A program made the translations under genes and the position numbers. From Fen-1298 sp050015675 (GTDB lineage Bacteria > Bacteroidota > Ignavibacteria > UBA10030), in contig JBEKAY010000015.1 in the NCBI GenBank assembly GCA_050015675.1, forward strand, positions 7,121 through 71,120: DNA of 64,000 nt, written 5' to 3'. Below the pieces are notes generated by a model, which worked only from the letters and a program-made list of their open reading frames with translations, did no database searches and was not told where the DNA came from. This document shows, in pieces, positions 7,201-17,800 of this stretch. The stretch's first letter is position 1. Each line of letters starts with the position of its first letter.

Positions 7201-8457
7201 CTATTTCTCAACATAGAATTCCATGCGTCGATTCTCTGCACGACCGGCATCTGTATCGTTCGTAGCTATGGGTTCGTTGAGACCTCTCCCGACAGTTCTC
7301 ATGCGATTTGATGCGATACCTTTTTTGACGAGCCAGTTCTTTACTGCCTGTGCTCGCTTCAACGAGAGTGTCTGATTAAATTTCTGGCCTCCCACATTGT
7401 CCGTATGCCCGGTAATGACTACCCGCACATCGGGATTCGCGACCATCGCGTTGTAAGCCCTCCAGAGTATTCTCTCAGAATCTTTCGTCAGTGTCGCCTT
7501 ATTGAATTCAAAATTGACGCCTCTAAGAACGACGGTCTTGCCTTTTTCAAAAACGATAACGGTATCGTTACCCTTCTGTGCCGCCAACCGACGCGCTTCT
7601 GCATCAGCCAATTCCTTTACCCGCCGTGCCTCTGCATCGGACGCTTCCTTTGCAAGTTTTGCATCTGCGTCGGCCTTTTCCTGTGCAAGCTTCGCGTCTG
7701 CGTCGGCTTTTTCCTTTGCAAGCTTCGCATTTGCATCGGTCGATTCCTTTACACGTCTCGCCTCAGCGTCTGCATCGGCTTGCTGCTTTACTCGCCGTGC
7801 TTCCGCATCGGCCTGCATCTTTGCACTCCGTGCCTCTGCCTCGGCAAGCTCCTTCTTTTGCTGCTCCGTTTCCTCGTCATTTCCACCTATTGTAAATGCA
7901 ACTCCGATAGTAAAACCATAGAATCCATCCTGTTTCCCACTGGTAAGAGAATTGAGGTTAGTATTCGAACGTTTGTATAAATCGTCGGATAGATATAAAG
8001 TATATCCACCATTAATATCCAGCAAGATTCCGTTGGAGATTTTAGTTTGAATACCGACACCAAATGGAACCATCGGTAAGAAATCAGAGCCAGTAACGTT
8101 GAGGGCTTTCGATAAACCTAAACCAGCAAAGACGTACGGATCCAAATTCGTCAAGGAAAAAGGGCTTAAGAGTAATCGAAGATCGACTATAAAGTTTTCT
8201 GCTCTATACCCGGTCACGCTAGGATCGTAGAGTTCGGCATAGCCTAAGCCAACTTGGCCAATTAGCATGGGAGAGATGAGTCCATACTGTAGGAATGCAC
8301 GGCCCTGCATCATCCATTTGTCACCCGAGCTGTTATCTCCGTGGGCGCCGCCCGCTGAAAGACCCCATGCGAACTCAGATTTCTTGAATTGTGCTTGGAC
8401 GTGGCTATACACACCGAAGGCTACGACCAGCAATGTACATAGGATGAAACGTTTCAT
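7201..8457 (-). CDS. OmpA family outer-membrane protein with Ala/Lys coiled-coil linker
   Basis: 418 residues from the ATG at 8457 (AAGGAG 9 bases upstream). A signal peptide ends near VQAQ. Residues about 25-200 look like an eight-stranded barrel (GLGYAEL, PYVFAGLGLSK, LDINGGYTLYL). Residues about 205-300 are an imperfect tandem repeat of ADAEARRVK/ADADAKLAKEK, predicted as a long charged helix crossing the periplasm. The C-terminal OmpA domain (about 305-418) has FEFNKATLT, ITGHTDNVGG, LSLKRAQAVKNWL and GRGLNEP. It should link outer membrane to peptidoglycan. The helical repeat is mirrored by a tandem repeat in the DNA at about 7570-7850. Confidence 0.88.
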   Translation of the reverse strand: MKRFILCTLLVVAFGVYSHVQAQFKKSEFAWGLSAGGAHGDNSSGDKWMMQGRAFLQYGLISPMLIGQVGLGYAELYDPSVTGYRAENFIVDLRLLLSPFSLTNLDPYVFAGLGLSKALNVTGSDFLPMVPFGVGIQTKISNGILLDINGGYTLYLSDDLYKRSNTNLNSLTSGKQDGFYGFTIGVAFTIGGNDEETEQQKKELAEAEARSAKMQADAEARRVKQQADADAEARRVKESTDANAKLAKEKADADAKLAQEKADADAKLAKEASDAEARRVKELADAEARRLAAQKGNDTVIVFEKGKTVVLRGVNFEFNKATLTKDSERILWRAYNAMVANPDVRVVITGHTDNVGGQKFNQTLSLKRAQAVKNWLVKKGIASNRMRTVGRGLNEPIATNDTDAGRAENRRMEFYVEK

Positions 8458-8527
8458 ATGATGTCTCCTTGTTTGGTTAATATGTTTTAGTGAGTACTGC
8501 GTTGTAAAGCAACCTATCTTCATTGAC

Positions 8528-8692
8528 TCAACTTTTGGATCCAAAAGCTTTTCGTCCACGAACAACTCTCAGCAAGACGACTATAATGGCAATCACCAGA
8601 AGAATGTGAATGAGGCCTCCCATTGTGGAAGTGAGAAGCCCCACAAGCCACAAGATCAGGAGAACGACCGCGACAACGTAAAGAATGTTCAT
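8528..8692 (-). CDS. lmo0937-type small membrane protein (second copy)
   Basis: 54 residues: two membrane helices (ILYVVAVVLLILWLVGLL and LIHILLVIAIIVVLL) around STMGG, then a basic tail RGRKAFGSKS. It is a clear paralogue of the protein at 152-301 and belongs to the same lmo0937/DUF5670-type family. It ends 71 bp before the start chosen for the OmpA gene; a longer version of that gene would overlap it, which supports the shorter OmpA start. Function is unknown. Confidence 0.75.
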   Translation of the reverse strand: MNILYVVAVVLLILWLVGLLTSTMGGLIHILLVIAIIVVLLRVVRGRKAFGSKS

Positions 8693-8750
8693 CTTGTCCT
8701 TCTTCTTATTTAAAAATTTTGAGGTAATCGCATGCAGTCCTCATTCGAAA

Positions 8751-9143
8751 TCAAGGGCGAAAACTTTTCGCCATAAGAATCAAAGATTGGAACTTGAACT
8801 CTTTGGCCGCATTCGAAAAACTTGAAGCCGTATCTCCAACAATCTTGCGGTGTGGGAGGATCAAGTGGAGATTGTTGGCACGTTCATCTAATTGCCTTAC
8901 ATGCATTTCCAGCATGCTCACCCGTGGTGAAATCAAACTCACCTGCTGCCGCAGAAAGTTGTTTTCTGTCACGAGTATATTTGCCGAACGAGATTCAAAG
9001 GCAAAACCAACGGATTGATTCGGTTTCATGATGCCAAAGAGAATAACGATCCCGATGAGAATCCCAACCGCTGCAAACTTTGCTTTAACCCACTTCGCTT
9101 CTACAAATGTGAGTAATTTACTCGAGTAAGAATACATTCTCAT
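8751..9143 (-). CDS. Membrane-anchored coiled-coil protein, like the N-terminus of M23 peptidases
   Basis: 130 residues. A short cytoplasmic start (SSKLLTFVEAKWVKAKF) precedes one membrane helix (residues about 24-40), then a periplasmic coiled coil with LVTENNFLRQQVSLI, RVSMLEMHV and LDERANNLHLILP. In related bacteria this arrangement is the N-terminal third of LytM/M23 endopeptidases of the outer cell wall, but here the metal-binding peptidase domain is missing and the protein ends after a short hydrophobic tail. It may be a truncated M23 gene or a stand-alone divisome-like protein. Confidence 0.5.
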   Translation of the reverse strand: MRMYSYSSKLLTFVEAKWVKAKFAAVGILIGIVILFGIMKPNQSVGFAFESRSANILVTENNFLRQQVSLISPRVSMLEMHVRQLDERANNLHLILPHRKIVGDTASSFSNAAKEFKFQSLILMAKSFRP

Positions 9144-9215
9144 CGGGACTCTCGGCTATTCCACACATCAAAAATATTTACGCATCGATATGGATACATG
9201 CTTTCTCAACAATAA

Positions 9216-11282
9216 TTACTTCATGAGAATCAACTTCCTCGTCGAGACGAATGATCCGACTTCCAAACGGTAGAAGTACACACCGCTCGGGAGTCCGAAT
9301 GTTCCTGTGTTAGTATTGAACGTAACAGTGTAGCTGCCGGCTTCCTGACGACCGTTGACGAGTGTTGCAACCTCAAGACCAAGCATGTTATAGACTTTGA
9401 GGGAAATCATTCCGGTCTTCTCAAGACTATATTGAATCCTCGTGGACGGATTGAACGGATTCGGATAGTTTTGTGAGAGCGCAAATGCTTGAGGCGCTAA
9501 ACTATTTTCGACAACGTTCACTGCTGCGGTTGTTGTAAAGCTCCATACATAGTTACTTGCCAGAGCAGTTCCTGCAAGATTCTTAGCCCCGGTTGTAATC
9601 GTGGCTGTATATAAAGTATTCGGTAAGAGGCTGCTTGCCGGTGCAAAGGTGGCAGTTGTGCCGGTGTAGGACACAACACCTGAGACTGACGTTGTACCTT
9701 GCATTAAAGTAAATGTTGATGTTGTAATAGTTGAAGCATCCATTGCCGTACTAAAAGTTGCGGCAATTTGTTTGTTCAACGCCACACCTGTTGCGGCATT
9801 CACCGGATCTGTAGAAGTCACTGTGGGTGGAGTGACAACCGCTGCTGCTGTTGTGAAGCTCCATACATAGTTACTTGTCAGAGCAGTTCCTGCCACATTC
9901 TTCGCCCCGGTTGTAATTGTGGCTGTGTATAGAGTATTTGGTAAGAGGCTGCTTGCAGGTGCAAAGGTGGCGGTTGTGCCGGAGTAAGACACAACACCTG
10001 AGACTGACGTTGTACCCTGCATTAAAGTAAATGTCGATGCTGTAATAGTTGAAGCATCCATTGCCGTACTAAAAGTTGCAGCGATTTGTTTGTTCAACGC
10101 CACACCTGTTGCGGTATTAAACGGGTCTATAGAAATTACTGAGGGCGGAGTGACAACCGCTGCTGCTGTTGTGAAGCTCCATACATAGTTACTTGCCAAA
10201 GCAGTGCCTGCAAGATTCTTCGCCCCAGTTGTAATTGTGGCTGTGTATAGAGTATTCGGTAAGAGGTCGCTTGCTGGTGTAAAAGTCGCGGTTGTGCCGG
10301 TGTGGGAGGATACAACACCTGAGACTGATGTTGCACCTTGCATTAAAGTAAATGTCGATGCAGTAATGGTAGAAGTATCCATTGCCGTGCTAAAAGTTGC
10401 GGCAATTTGTTTGTTCAACGCTACACCTGTTGCAACATTCACCGGGTCTGTAGAAGTTACCGTGGGTGGAGTGATGACCGGTGCTGCTGGCGGGGTGATG
10501 GTATTGCCGATTAATGTGACGTCTGTTTGCCCCAATGCTCTTCCGTGTAATATTGCGCCATCCTGTCCTGCAATCGTAGATGCACCCGGACCAGCAAGAA
10601 TATTTCCCTCGAAAGTAGATCCTGCTTCAAGTGTCGTTGTACCAACCACTGCCCAAAAGATGTTGGAAGCCTGTGCACCGCCACTTAGGAGAACCTTCTT
10701 GTTAGCGCTGATATCAAGAGTTCCAGTTATCTGGAATATCCATACATCGTTTGCGCCACCCGAGAGGTGGAGATCATTTGATATAGTCACATTGCCAGAT
10801 GCTCCAGTAAAAAAATAAACGTCAGGTACGAGTGTCAACCCAGCAAGATCTCCAGTAGATCCAGCGTTAGTAACATCGACTGCTCTAGAATTAGCATCGG
10901 TGTACGCGGTCATCATATCAGCCACAGCTGTACTACACTTAGCTGGAGTTGGAACAGCATAGTCGGCGGCATATACCTTTCCACCAAGGACTAACGGTGA
11001 TGTCGAAAATTGACCTGAGGCATCCATTGATAACGCAAAATTTCCCGAGATGGCAACCGCGAGGCCTGGACTAATTCCAATATCTCCAGTAATTGAGGTG
11101 GTTCCCGTGGAAGAGATTCCTGTTTTTGCTAGAATCCTGAAATCGGCAGCTGTTCCAAGGTTTACTACCCCTGGGCCAGCAGCGATGGCGGCATGCACCA
11201 TCAAAGCAACCATAAATATTGCTGCTATGAAGTGCATCCATCTGCCTATTGCAGTTGTTGAATTTTTTGTATTAGTTTTCAT
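9216..11282 (-). CDS. Ice-binding-like (DUF3494) protein with three Ig-like repeats and T9SS sorting domain
   Basis: 688 residues, start at 11282 after AGAGGT. A signal peptide ends near AIAAG. Residues about 37-265 form a DUF3494 domain (VNLGTAADFRILA, VYAADY, VYFFTGASGNVTI, NDVWIFQITG, GNILAGPGAS). Three Ig-like repeats of about 105 residues follow, each with TDPVNxATGVALNKQIAATFSTAMD and NYVWSFTT. The C-terminus is a T9SS type A domain (NYPNPFNPSTRIQYSL, then GVYFYRLEVG and KLILMK). DUF3494 proteins bind ice or act as surface adhesins. T9SS export to the cell surface is expected. An adhesive role is inference. Confidence 0.85.
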   Translation of the reverse strand: MKTNTKNSTTAIGRWMHFIAAIFMVALMVHAAIAAGPGVVNLGTAADFRILAKTGISSTGTTSITGDIGISPGLAVAISGNFALSMDASGQFSTSPLVLGGKVYAADYAVPTPAKCSTAVADMMTAYTDANSRAVDVTNAGSTGDLAGLTLVPDVYFFTGASGNVTISNDLHLSGGANDVWIFQITGTLDISANKKVLLSGGAQASNIFWAVVGTTTLEAGSTFEGNILAGPGASTIAGQDGAILHGRALGQTDVTLIGNTITPPAAPVITPPTVTSTDPVNVATGVALNKQIAATFSTAMDTSTITASTFTLMQGATSVSGVVSSHTGTTATFTPASDLLPNTLYTATITTGAKNLAGTALASNYVWSFTTAAAVVTPPSVISIDPFNTATGVALNKQIAATFSTAMDASTITASTFTLMQGTTSVSGVVSYSGTTATFAPASSLLPNTLYTATITTGAKNVAGTALTSNYVWSFTTAAAVVTPPTVTSTDPVNAATGVALNKQIAATFSTAMDASTITTSTFTLMQGTTSVSGVVSYTGTTATFAPASSLLPNTLYTATITTGAKNLAGTALASNYVWSFTTTAAVNVVENSLAPQAFALSQNYPNPFNPSTRIQYSLEKTGMISLKVYNMLGLEVATLVNGRQEAGSYTVTFNTNTGTFGLPSGVYFYRLEVGSFVSTRKLILMK

Positions 11283-11330
11283 AAAAACCTCTATGTAATT
11301 AGTGAATGTTGAATTTATCCGATGCCTTCT

Positions 11331-12689
11331 TCAATTGGGAACGATATCGATTATGACTGTTCTATTATAGAATCGTTCTTCCGGGAAGAAATTGTCAAAC
11401 GGTGCAAATTGAAGATTTTCTCCATACGCAAACGTTTCAAATGTGATTCCTTTCTTACCGCTGCTCGATATTGTGCGTTCAATAATAGTCCGCGCATCCT
11501 GGACTCGTTGGCTGGATAAGCTGTCGTTATACACTTCATCTCCTATGATATCCGTATGACCGTGGATTAGCACGAGACCACTATCCGGAATGAGCGGTGT
11601 GACAATGTCGGTGAGGAATGTTGCGTAGCTTGCGACGGTCTTCGATTGGTCGAAGTCAAATAGAATGCTGAACCGCACTGCATCTTTTATCGGTTCTTCT
11701 CTGCGGACAAGGTGAACCGAGCTTTCTTCCCTCACAGATTTCCCGCCCTTCGTTTGTCCCAGCATCACGAACTTGTAATCGCCTTGGGGATGATCACCAA
11801 GGATGGTGTTCCCAGAAATGCTTTCTTGGTCTCGTGTCGATGGACCGAAACGCTGAACGTTTCCTAGTTCATCCGTTATTTCCAACGACCAAGATACGAG
11901 CACTTCCCTTGCTCCAACCACATTGAAAATAACATGGCTGTCCAGAGGGTCTTCCACAACTACGACAATTTTCACCGGCTTTAGCGTGTAGTGGGGTCCA
12001 CCCCCAACCTGCATCATCAATTCCGGTGAACTGCTCTCGATATCAACACGACGATCCCCTGCCCGGAGAAGGGCAAGTTCTTTTGTAGCTCCATCCACTA
12101 CTGATGGAATTCGCGGTTTATCCCGCCCTTCAGTCGTTATCCTCGAACCATTAATTCCGAAGACATCCACGAGATATCGCTTGATCGTTTCCGCCCTTGC
12201 TTTGCCGAACTCTGGTTCTTTCTCTGACGCCCCACTAAGCGAAATGATCGTCCTGGGACTTCTTTTCATGCGATCACCGATAATATTCAAGATGTTATAA
12301 TACACAGTCATCTGCCGGAGTGAACGTAAAGCCATGCCTTTCGGCTGAACTTTCTGTAATTGTTCCTCCTTGAAACTTGCCGCCTGACTTTTCGTCAACG
12401 TAACATATCGACTTGGTATCTTACTCGATCCTGCCTCGAAAAACACATAATTGCGAAGCGGGAATGTTTCCCTTACCCTGCGATGAACGGGTACGGCCTT
12501 TGGCGCTCGAACCGAAAACTGGACTTCACGCTCGACTACCTCCTCTTTACAGCCGCCCATGAAAACGACGAGGAGTAAAGCGGTGGTCAGTCCATCTGAA
12601 AGTGGGGCGCCGATTGCGCCCCGAATCATTCTAGAGAAATAAGTCCATCGACTCAAAGCAGTTTTTGTTTTTATTTTATAGATCTTCAT
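11331..12689 (-). CDS. OmpA family lipoprotein, apparent chimera
   Basis: 452 residues. The N-terminus (ALSRWTYFSRMIRG, then TTALLLVVFMGGC-KEE) is a lipoprotein signal almost the same as that of the 1614-residue protein at 14886-19730 (ALNRWTHFSRMIRR, TTALLLGIFMVGC-KEE). From about residue 58 it matches the C-terminal two thirds of the OmpA protein at 12737-14749, with the same VQFSxRAPKxVP, FPLRNYVFFE and GDRRVDIES. It lacks that protein's barrel. Two OmpA-like regions are present (about 85-225 and 330-450, the latter with FDFDQSKT and IHGHTDIIGDEVYN). It seems built by joining parts of its two neighbours. Confidence 0.82.
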   Translation of the reverse strand: MKIYKIKTKTALSRWTYFSRMIRGAIGAPLSDGLTTALLLVVFMGGCKEEVVEREVQFSVRAPKAVPVHRRVRETFPLRNYVFFEAGSSKIPSRYVTLTKSQAASFKEEQLQKVQPKGMALRSLRQMTVYYNILNIIGDRMKRSPRTIISLSGASEKEPEFGKARAETIKRYLVDVFGINGSRITTEGRDKPRIPSVVDGATKELALLRAGDRRVDIESSSPELMMQVGGGPHYTLKPVKIVVVVEDPLDSHVIFNVVGAREVLVSWSLEITDELGNVQRFGPSTRDQESISGNTILGDHPQGDYKFVMLGQTKGGKSVREESSVHLVRREEPIKDAVRFSILFDFDQSKTVASYATFLTDIVTPLIPDSGLVLIHGHTDIIGDEVYNDSLSSQRVQDARTIIERTISSSGKKGITFETFAYGENLQFAPFDNFFPEERFYNRTVIIDIVPN

Positions 12690-12736
12690 AACAGCTTCCA
12701 TTCAGTTAGAAACGCTGAATTCATACGCTGATAACT

Positions 12737-14749
12737 TTAGTCGGGAACGATATCGATAACGACCGATCTATTATAGGATCGTTCTTCCGGGAAGAAATTG
12801 TAAAACGTTGGATGATTTTCGCCAAACCCAAACGTTTCAAATGTGATCCCTTTCCTGCCGCTGCTCGATATTGCTTGTTCAATAATAGTCTGTGCATCTT
12901 TGACTCGTTCGTTAGATAAGTTTTCGTTATACGCTTCTTCTCCTATATTATCCGTATAACCGTGGATAATAACGACGCCGCTATCCGGAACGAGCGGTAC
13001 TACAACCTCGGTGAGGAACTTATCGTAACTCGCAATGGTCTTCGATTTATCGAAGTCAAAGAGAATCCTGAACCGCACTACGTCTTTTCCCGGTTCGACT
13101 CTACGGATCAGGTGAACCGCACTTTCTTTCCTCACAAATTTCCCGCCTTTCGTTTCTCCCAGCATCACGACCTTGTAGTCGCCTTGAGAACGATCACCTA
13201 GTATGGTGTTTCCAGAAATGTCTTCCTGGTCTCGAGTGGATGGTCCGTAACGTTGAACCTTTCCTTGGTCATCCGTGATTTCCAATGACCACGATGCGAG
13301 CACTTCCTTTGCCCCAGTCACATAGAAAATGACATGGCTGTCAAGTGGGTCTTCCACATCTTCAACGATTTGCACCGGCTTCAGCACGTAATGGGAATCA
13401 CCCCCAACCTGTATCATCAACTCAGGCGAATTGCTCTCGATATCAACCCGACGATCTCCAGCCTCGAGACGATCAAGATCTTTTGTACCACCAGGTGTTT
13501 CTGATGGAACGAGCGGTTTTTCTCGTCCTTCAGTTGTTATTCTTGAGCTATCAATTCCAAATACGTCCACGAGATACCGCTTGATCGTTTCCGCCCTTTC
13601 TTTGCCGTACTCTGATCCTCTTTCCGGCGACGCACCAATGAGCGTAATAGTCGTCCCGGGACTTCTTTTCATACGATCACCGAAGATATTCAGGATGTTA
13701 TAATATACGGTCATCTGTCGGATTGATATACCTGTCATGCTTTTCGGTTGAAACTGCTGCACTTGCTCTTCCTTGAAACTTGCCGCCTGGTCTTTCGTCA
13801 GCATCACATATCGATTCGGTATTTCAGACGATCCGTCCTCGAAAAACACATAATTGCGTAGCGGGAACGTTTCCCTTACCCTGCGTTTAATAGGTACTGT
13901 CTTTGGCGCTCGAAGCGAAAACTGAACGTCACGCTCGATGAATGAACGCTCGACATGATGAATGACTTTCCCTCTTCCATACTTGAGTGCAATACCCACC
14001 CGTAGGGTCGACACTGCCCAGGTTTCCCCCCAGCGTGGTTCTTGGCCAAAATAGGGCTGGTACGAAACAAATGGTGAAAGATCGACTTGGTTTTTATCGT
14101 TCGGAGATAACGCGAGTGGAATATCGTAACCAATACCGATTTGCACCGAGTAAACTTTTTCATTCATTTTACTAAACTCGGCTTTGTAGGCGGGTTTGGT
14201 TCCCTCCGTATAGACAAATGTTTTCTCATCGCTCGTGGATGACTTTGGCATGTTGAGAGCCCAATTGAAACCGATTCGGGGTCCACCAAAAATGTAAAAA
14301 CCATCGTAATCTGAGAATGGAACAACCCGTAAGCTCGGTTCGATGGAGATATAGCTGATCGTTGTCGATAAATTCGAAAGTTGACCGCATGGACATGGAG
14401 TCTCATTGAACGATCCACGCCGATCATCATATCCCACCTGCAGTATTCCCCCCCAAGTAGGATTGTGATGATATTCCACCAAGCCGGCCAGATACCAGCC
14501 AGCTCCAAACCCTTTATGAAAAACAGCCGGAGTCGTTAACGCGGAGTTCAGCATTTGTGTTGTTCCGCCATAAAAGTCCAAGTTCGCGGCTCCAGCTCCA
14601 CCGAACCACCACTTTGGCTGTGCCCTTTGAGTCTCCTGCGCAAGAATTGTTGCGTAGGTACACATAAGGATCAAAGAACTGAAGAGAATTCTTGTGAGCC
14701 AAAAGCTTATGAGCCTCTGACTTCGATTTACCGTGCGATGTTGATACAT
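12737..14749 (-). CDS. OmpA family protein with N-terminal beta-barrel
   Basis: 670 residues from the ATG at 14749 (AAGGAG 9 bases upstream; a longer frame has no such site). A signal peptide ends at ILAQ. Residues about 30-270 look like an outer-membrane barrel (WWFGGAGAANLDFYGG, GWYLAGLVEYHHNP, FYIFGGPRIGFN). A conserved middle part and two OmpA-like regions follow; the last has FDFDKSKT, IHGYTDNIGEEAYN and LSNERVKDAQ. It should anchor the outer membrane to peptidoglycan, perhaps as a scaffold for the adjacent surface proteins. Its C-terminal two thirds are duplicated in the gene downstream. Confidence 0.85.
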   Translation of the reverse strand: MYQHRTVNRSQRLISFWLTRILFSSLILMCTYATILAQETQRAQPKWWFGGAGAANLDFYGGTTQMLNSALTTPAVFHKGFGAGWYLAGLVEYHHNPTWGGILQVGYDDRRGSFNETPCPCGQLSNLSTTISYISIEPSLRVVPFSDYDGFYIFGGPRIGFNWALNMPKSSTSDEKTFVYTEGTKPAYKAEFSKMNEKVYSVQIGIGYDIPLALSPNDKNQVDLSPFVSYQPYFGQEPRWGETWAVSTLRVGIALKYGRGKVIHHVERSFIERDVQFSLRAPKTVPIKRRVRETFPLRNYVFFEDGSSEIPNRYVMLTKDQAASFKEEQVQQFQPKSMTGISIRQMTVYYNILNIFGDRMKRSPGTTITLIGASPERGSEYGKERAETIKRYLVDVFGIDSSRITTEGREKPLVPSETPGGTKDLDRLEAGDRRVDIESNSPELMIQVGGDSHYVLKPVQIVEDVEDPLDSHVIFYVTGAKEVLASWSLEITDDQGKVQRYGPSTRDQEDISGNTILGDRSQGDYKVVMLGETKGGKFVRKESAVHLIRRVEPGKDVVRFRILFDFDKSKTIASYDKFLTEVVVPLVPDSGVVIIHGYTDNIGEEAYNENLSNERVKDAQTIIEQAISSSGRKGITFETFGFGENHPTFYNFFPEERSYNRSVVIDIVPD

Positions 14750-14839
14750 ACGTAGCTCCTTATTATATAGAGTGGTTTTGTTTCTATCATATTTATAATG
14801 TTCTTCATTAAAATCATGTCCATCTCCGTTATTCACACA

Positions 14840-14880
14840 AAAGCCTAACCCACCAGATAGATGTCTGGCGGGCAGGCTTT
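14840..14880 (-). terminator. Intrinsic-terminator-like hairpin after the giant repeat protein gene
   Basis: Directly after the stop at 14886, the minus strand forms a stem of AAAGCCTGCCCGCCAGA with TCTGGTGGGTTAGGCTTT around a 6-base loop. The 3' side ends CTTTTG, a weak U tract. It would end transcription of the 14886-19730 gene before the OmpA gene. Confidence 0.55.
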
Positions 14881-14885
14881 ATATA

Positions 14886-17800
14886 TTATGGACCAGGCAC
14901 GGTAATAGTAGAGGCTGCGCCGTTCAAAGCGAGTGTGCTAGCACCGATCGCTCCAGCCAATAATCTACCGAATATCGTGGCATTACCCGCAGAAGTAAGA
15001 TCTCCTCCAGCCAGTATGTTTCCATAGAAGGTAGTACCAGATCCTATAGACGCAGCAGCTGTAGGAACGAAAAATACGTTCTTCTGCTGAGCCGATCCAG
15101 TCAGCGTAACATTACCACCTGGCGCTCCCGAAAAAGTAGTAAGCGAGGAACCGATCTGGAAGATCCAGACTGCATCCGCGTTGCCACCACCGTCAAGAAC
15201 TACAGGAGTGTTGATCAATAATGTGCTACTAGATGTATATGTACCCGGGGGAAGATGACCGGGAGCATTTACGCCAACGATGAGCGTGCCCAAGTCCTGA
15301 CCATCAGGCACGGTTGTTCCCGGAGCCAGGTTTTTGGCGAAGTGATACGCTGTCGTCAAGTCGGTATAGACCGACTGTGCCACTCCATCTGCAATGTGAA
15401 TCGCGCCATGCACCTGCGACGGAAGTAATCCATTTGCATTGCCTGGGTACATCGCAACATCCCCATATACTTGGGAGGCGCCGCTAGCATCTGTGATCGC
15501 AGACGATGACAAGATCCCGTAAGTACTGGCTAAACCAAGATCTACTGCGCCTGGTGCGAGTGTTGAAGTAAAGTTCGCTATAAATGTTCTGTTTCCATTT
15601 ATTATAAATGTATAACTTGCATTCGTCGATACTGGATTTCCGTTCTCTATCCAGTTAGTAAATGCATATCCAGCATTCGGTGTCGCGGTTATTGTTACTG
15701 AAGTGCCTGCATTAAATGTACCGCCTCCACTTGATGTAGTTCCACCTGCCACCGGATTTGAAGATAACGTTACTGTATATTGTAAAACAGTAAAGTTTGC
15801 TGTGATGTTTTTATTCTTATTCATCGTCACAGTCAGTGGGTTTGTCAAGCTTGTTGTGTCTCCGCTCCAGCCGGTGAATGTATATCCGGTATTCGGTGTT
15901 GCAGTGAGAGTTACATTCGTTCCATAATTGTAACTCGTCTGGTTCGGATTCTTGGCCACCGTTCCGTTCACCGATGTTATTGTTAATGTGTATGTGCCAA
16001 CTGCAAAGTTTGCTGTGATGTTTTTATTCGCATTCATCGTTACAATCAACGGGTTTATCGAGCTTGTTGTGTCTCCGCTCCAGCCGGTGAATGTATATCC
16101 GAGGGATGGCGTTGCAGTAAGAGTTACATTCGTTCCAATATTGTAACTCGTCTGGTTCGGATTCTTGGTTACCGTTCCATTAACTGATGTTATTGTTAAT
16201 GTGTATGTGGTGATTGCAAAGTTTGCTGTGATGTTTTTATTCGCATTCATCGTTACAGTTAGCGGATTTATTAAGCTTGTTGTGTCTCCGCTCCAGCCAG
16301 TGAACGTATATCCGGGAGACGCCGTTGCGGTGAGAATTACATTCGATCCATAATTGTAAGTCGTCTGGTTCGGATTCTTGGTCACCGTACCGTTAACCGC
16401 TGTTGTTGTTAATGTGTATGTGTTGACTGCAAAGTTTGCTGTGATAATCCTGTTGGCAATCATTGTGACACTCATCGGACTGGTCGCTGCCGATTTTCCG
16501 ACCGTATCTCCACTCCAACTCACAAAGTGGTATCCGACGTCAGGTACTGCCGTCAACGTTACCGAAGTTCCATAGCTATATGGACCTGCCGCAGGATTTA
16601 GAATCACTGTCCCGTGTAGTCCACTCGCTGATAGCGTATACTTGATGATTTCAAAGTTTGCTACTAATGTTCTATCTCCACTTACTGTAAATGTATAACT
16701 TGGATTCGTAGTTACGACAGTTACGCCCTCTGTCCAATTAGTAAATGTATATCCAGTGTTCGGTGCGGCGGTTACTGTTACTGAAGAGCATGAATTAAAT
16801 GTACCGACTCCATTTGTAAATCCGACTCCACTTGTAGTTCCGCCTGCTGTTGGATTTGATGATATCCTTATTGTATAAGGGGCAACAGTTGTGAAGCTCC
16901 ATGCATAGTTGCTTGCCATTGGATTACAGCAACATGATGACGAATCTTGAACCCCGGTTGTAATCGTTGCTATATATGTTGTATTCGGCTTGAGATTACT
17001 TAATGGCGTAAAGGTTGCTGTCGTGCCAACATAACTTACGGTGCCAGAGACAAATGTTGTACCTTGCGTTTCCATTAAAGTAAATGTTGCAGTAGTGATA
17101 GTTGACGCATTCATTGGCATACTAAAAGTTGCGGCAATTTGTTTGTTCAAAGCAACGCATGTTGCACCATTAGTTGGATCTGTAGAAATTACTGTAGGCG
17201 GAGTGAGGGCCACGGCTGCGCCTGTTGTAAAGCTCCATACATAGTTGTTTGCCAGAGCATTGCCCGCCAAATCTTTAACCGAGGTTGTAATCGTCGCTGT
17301 ATATACTGTATTCGGTGCGAGATTACTTGCCGGTGTAAATTTAGCAATTGTGCCAGAGTAGGACACAAAACCGGAAATTGGCGTTGTACCTTGCATCAAA
17401 ATAAATGTTGATGTTTGAATAGTTGATGCATCCATTGTCTTACTAAAAGTTGCAACAATTTGTTTGCTCAAAACCACACCTATTGCGGCATTAACTGGGT
17501 CTGTTAAAATTACTGTGGGTGCAGTAACGGCCACTGCTGTGCCTGTTGTAAAGCTCCATACATAATTATTTGCCAGAGCATTGCCCGCCAAGTCCTTAAC
17601 AGAGGTTGTAATCGTTGCTGTATATACTGTATTTGGTGCGAGATTACTTGCCGGTGCAAAGGTGGCAGTTGTGCCGGAGTAGGATACAAATCCGGAAACT
17701 GACGTTGTACCTTGCGTCAAGGTAAATGTTGACGTGGTAAAAGTTGAAGCATCCATTGTCTTACTAAAGGTTGCAGCAATTTTCTGGTTCAAAGGCACAC

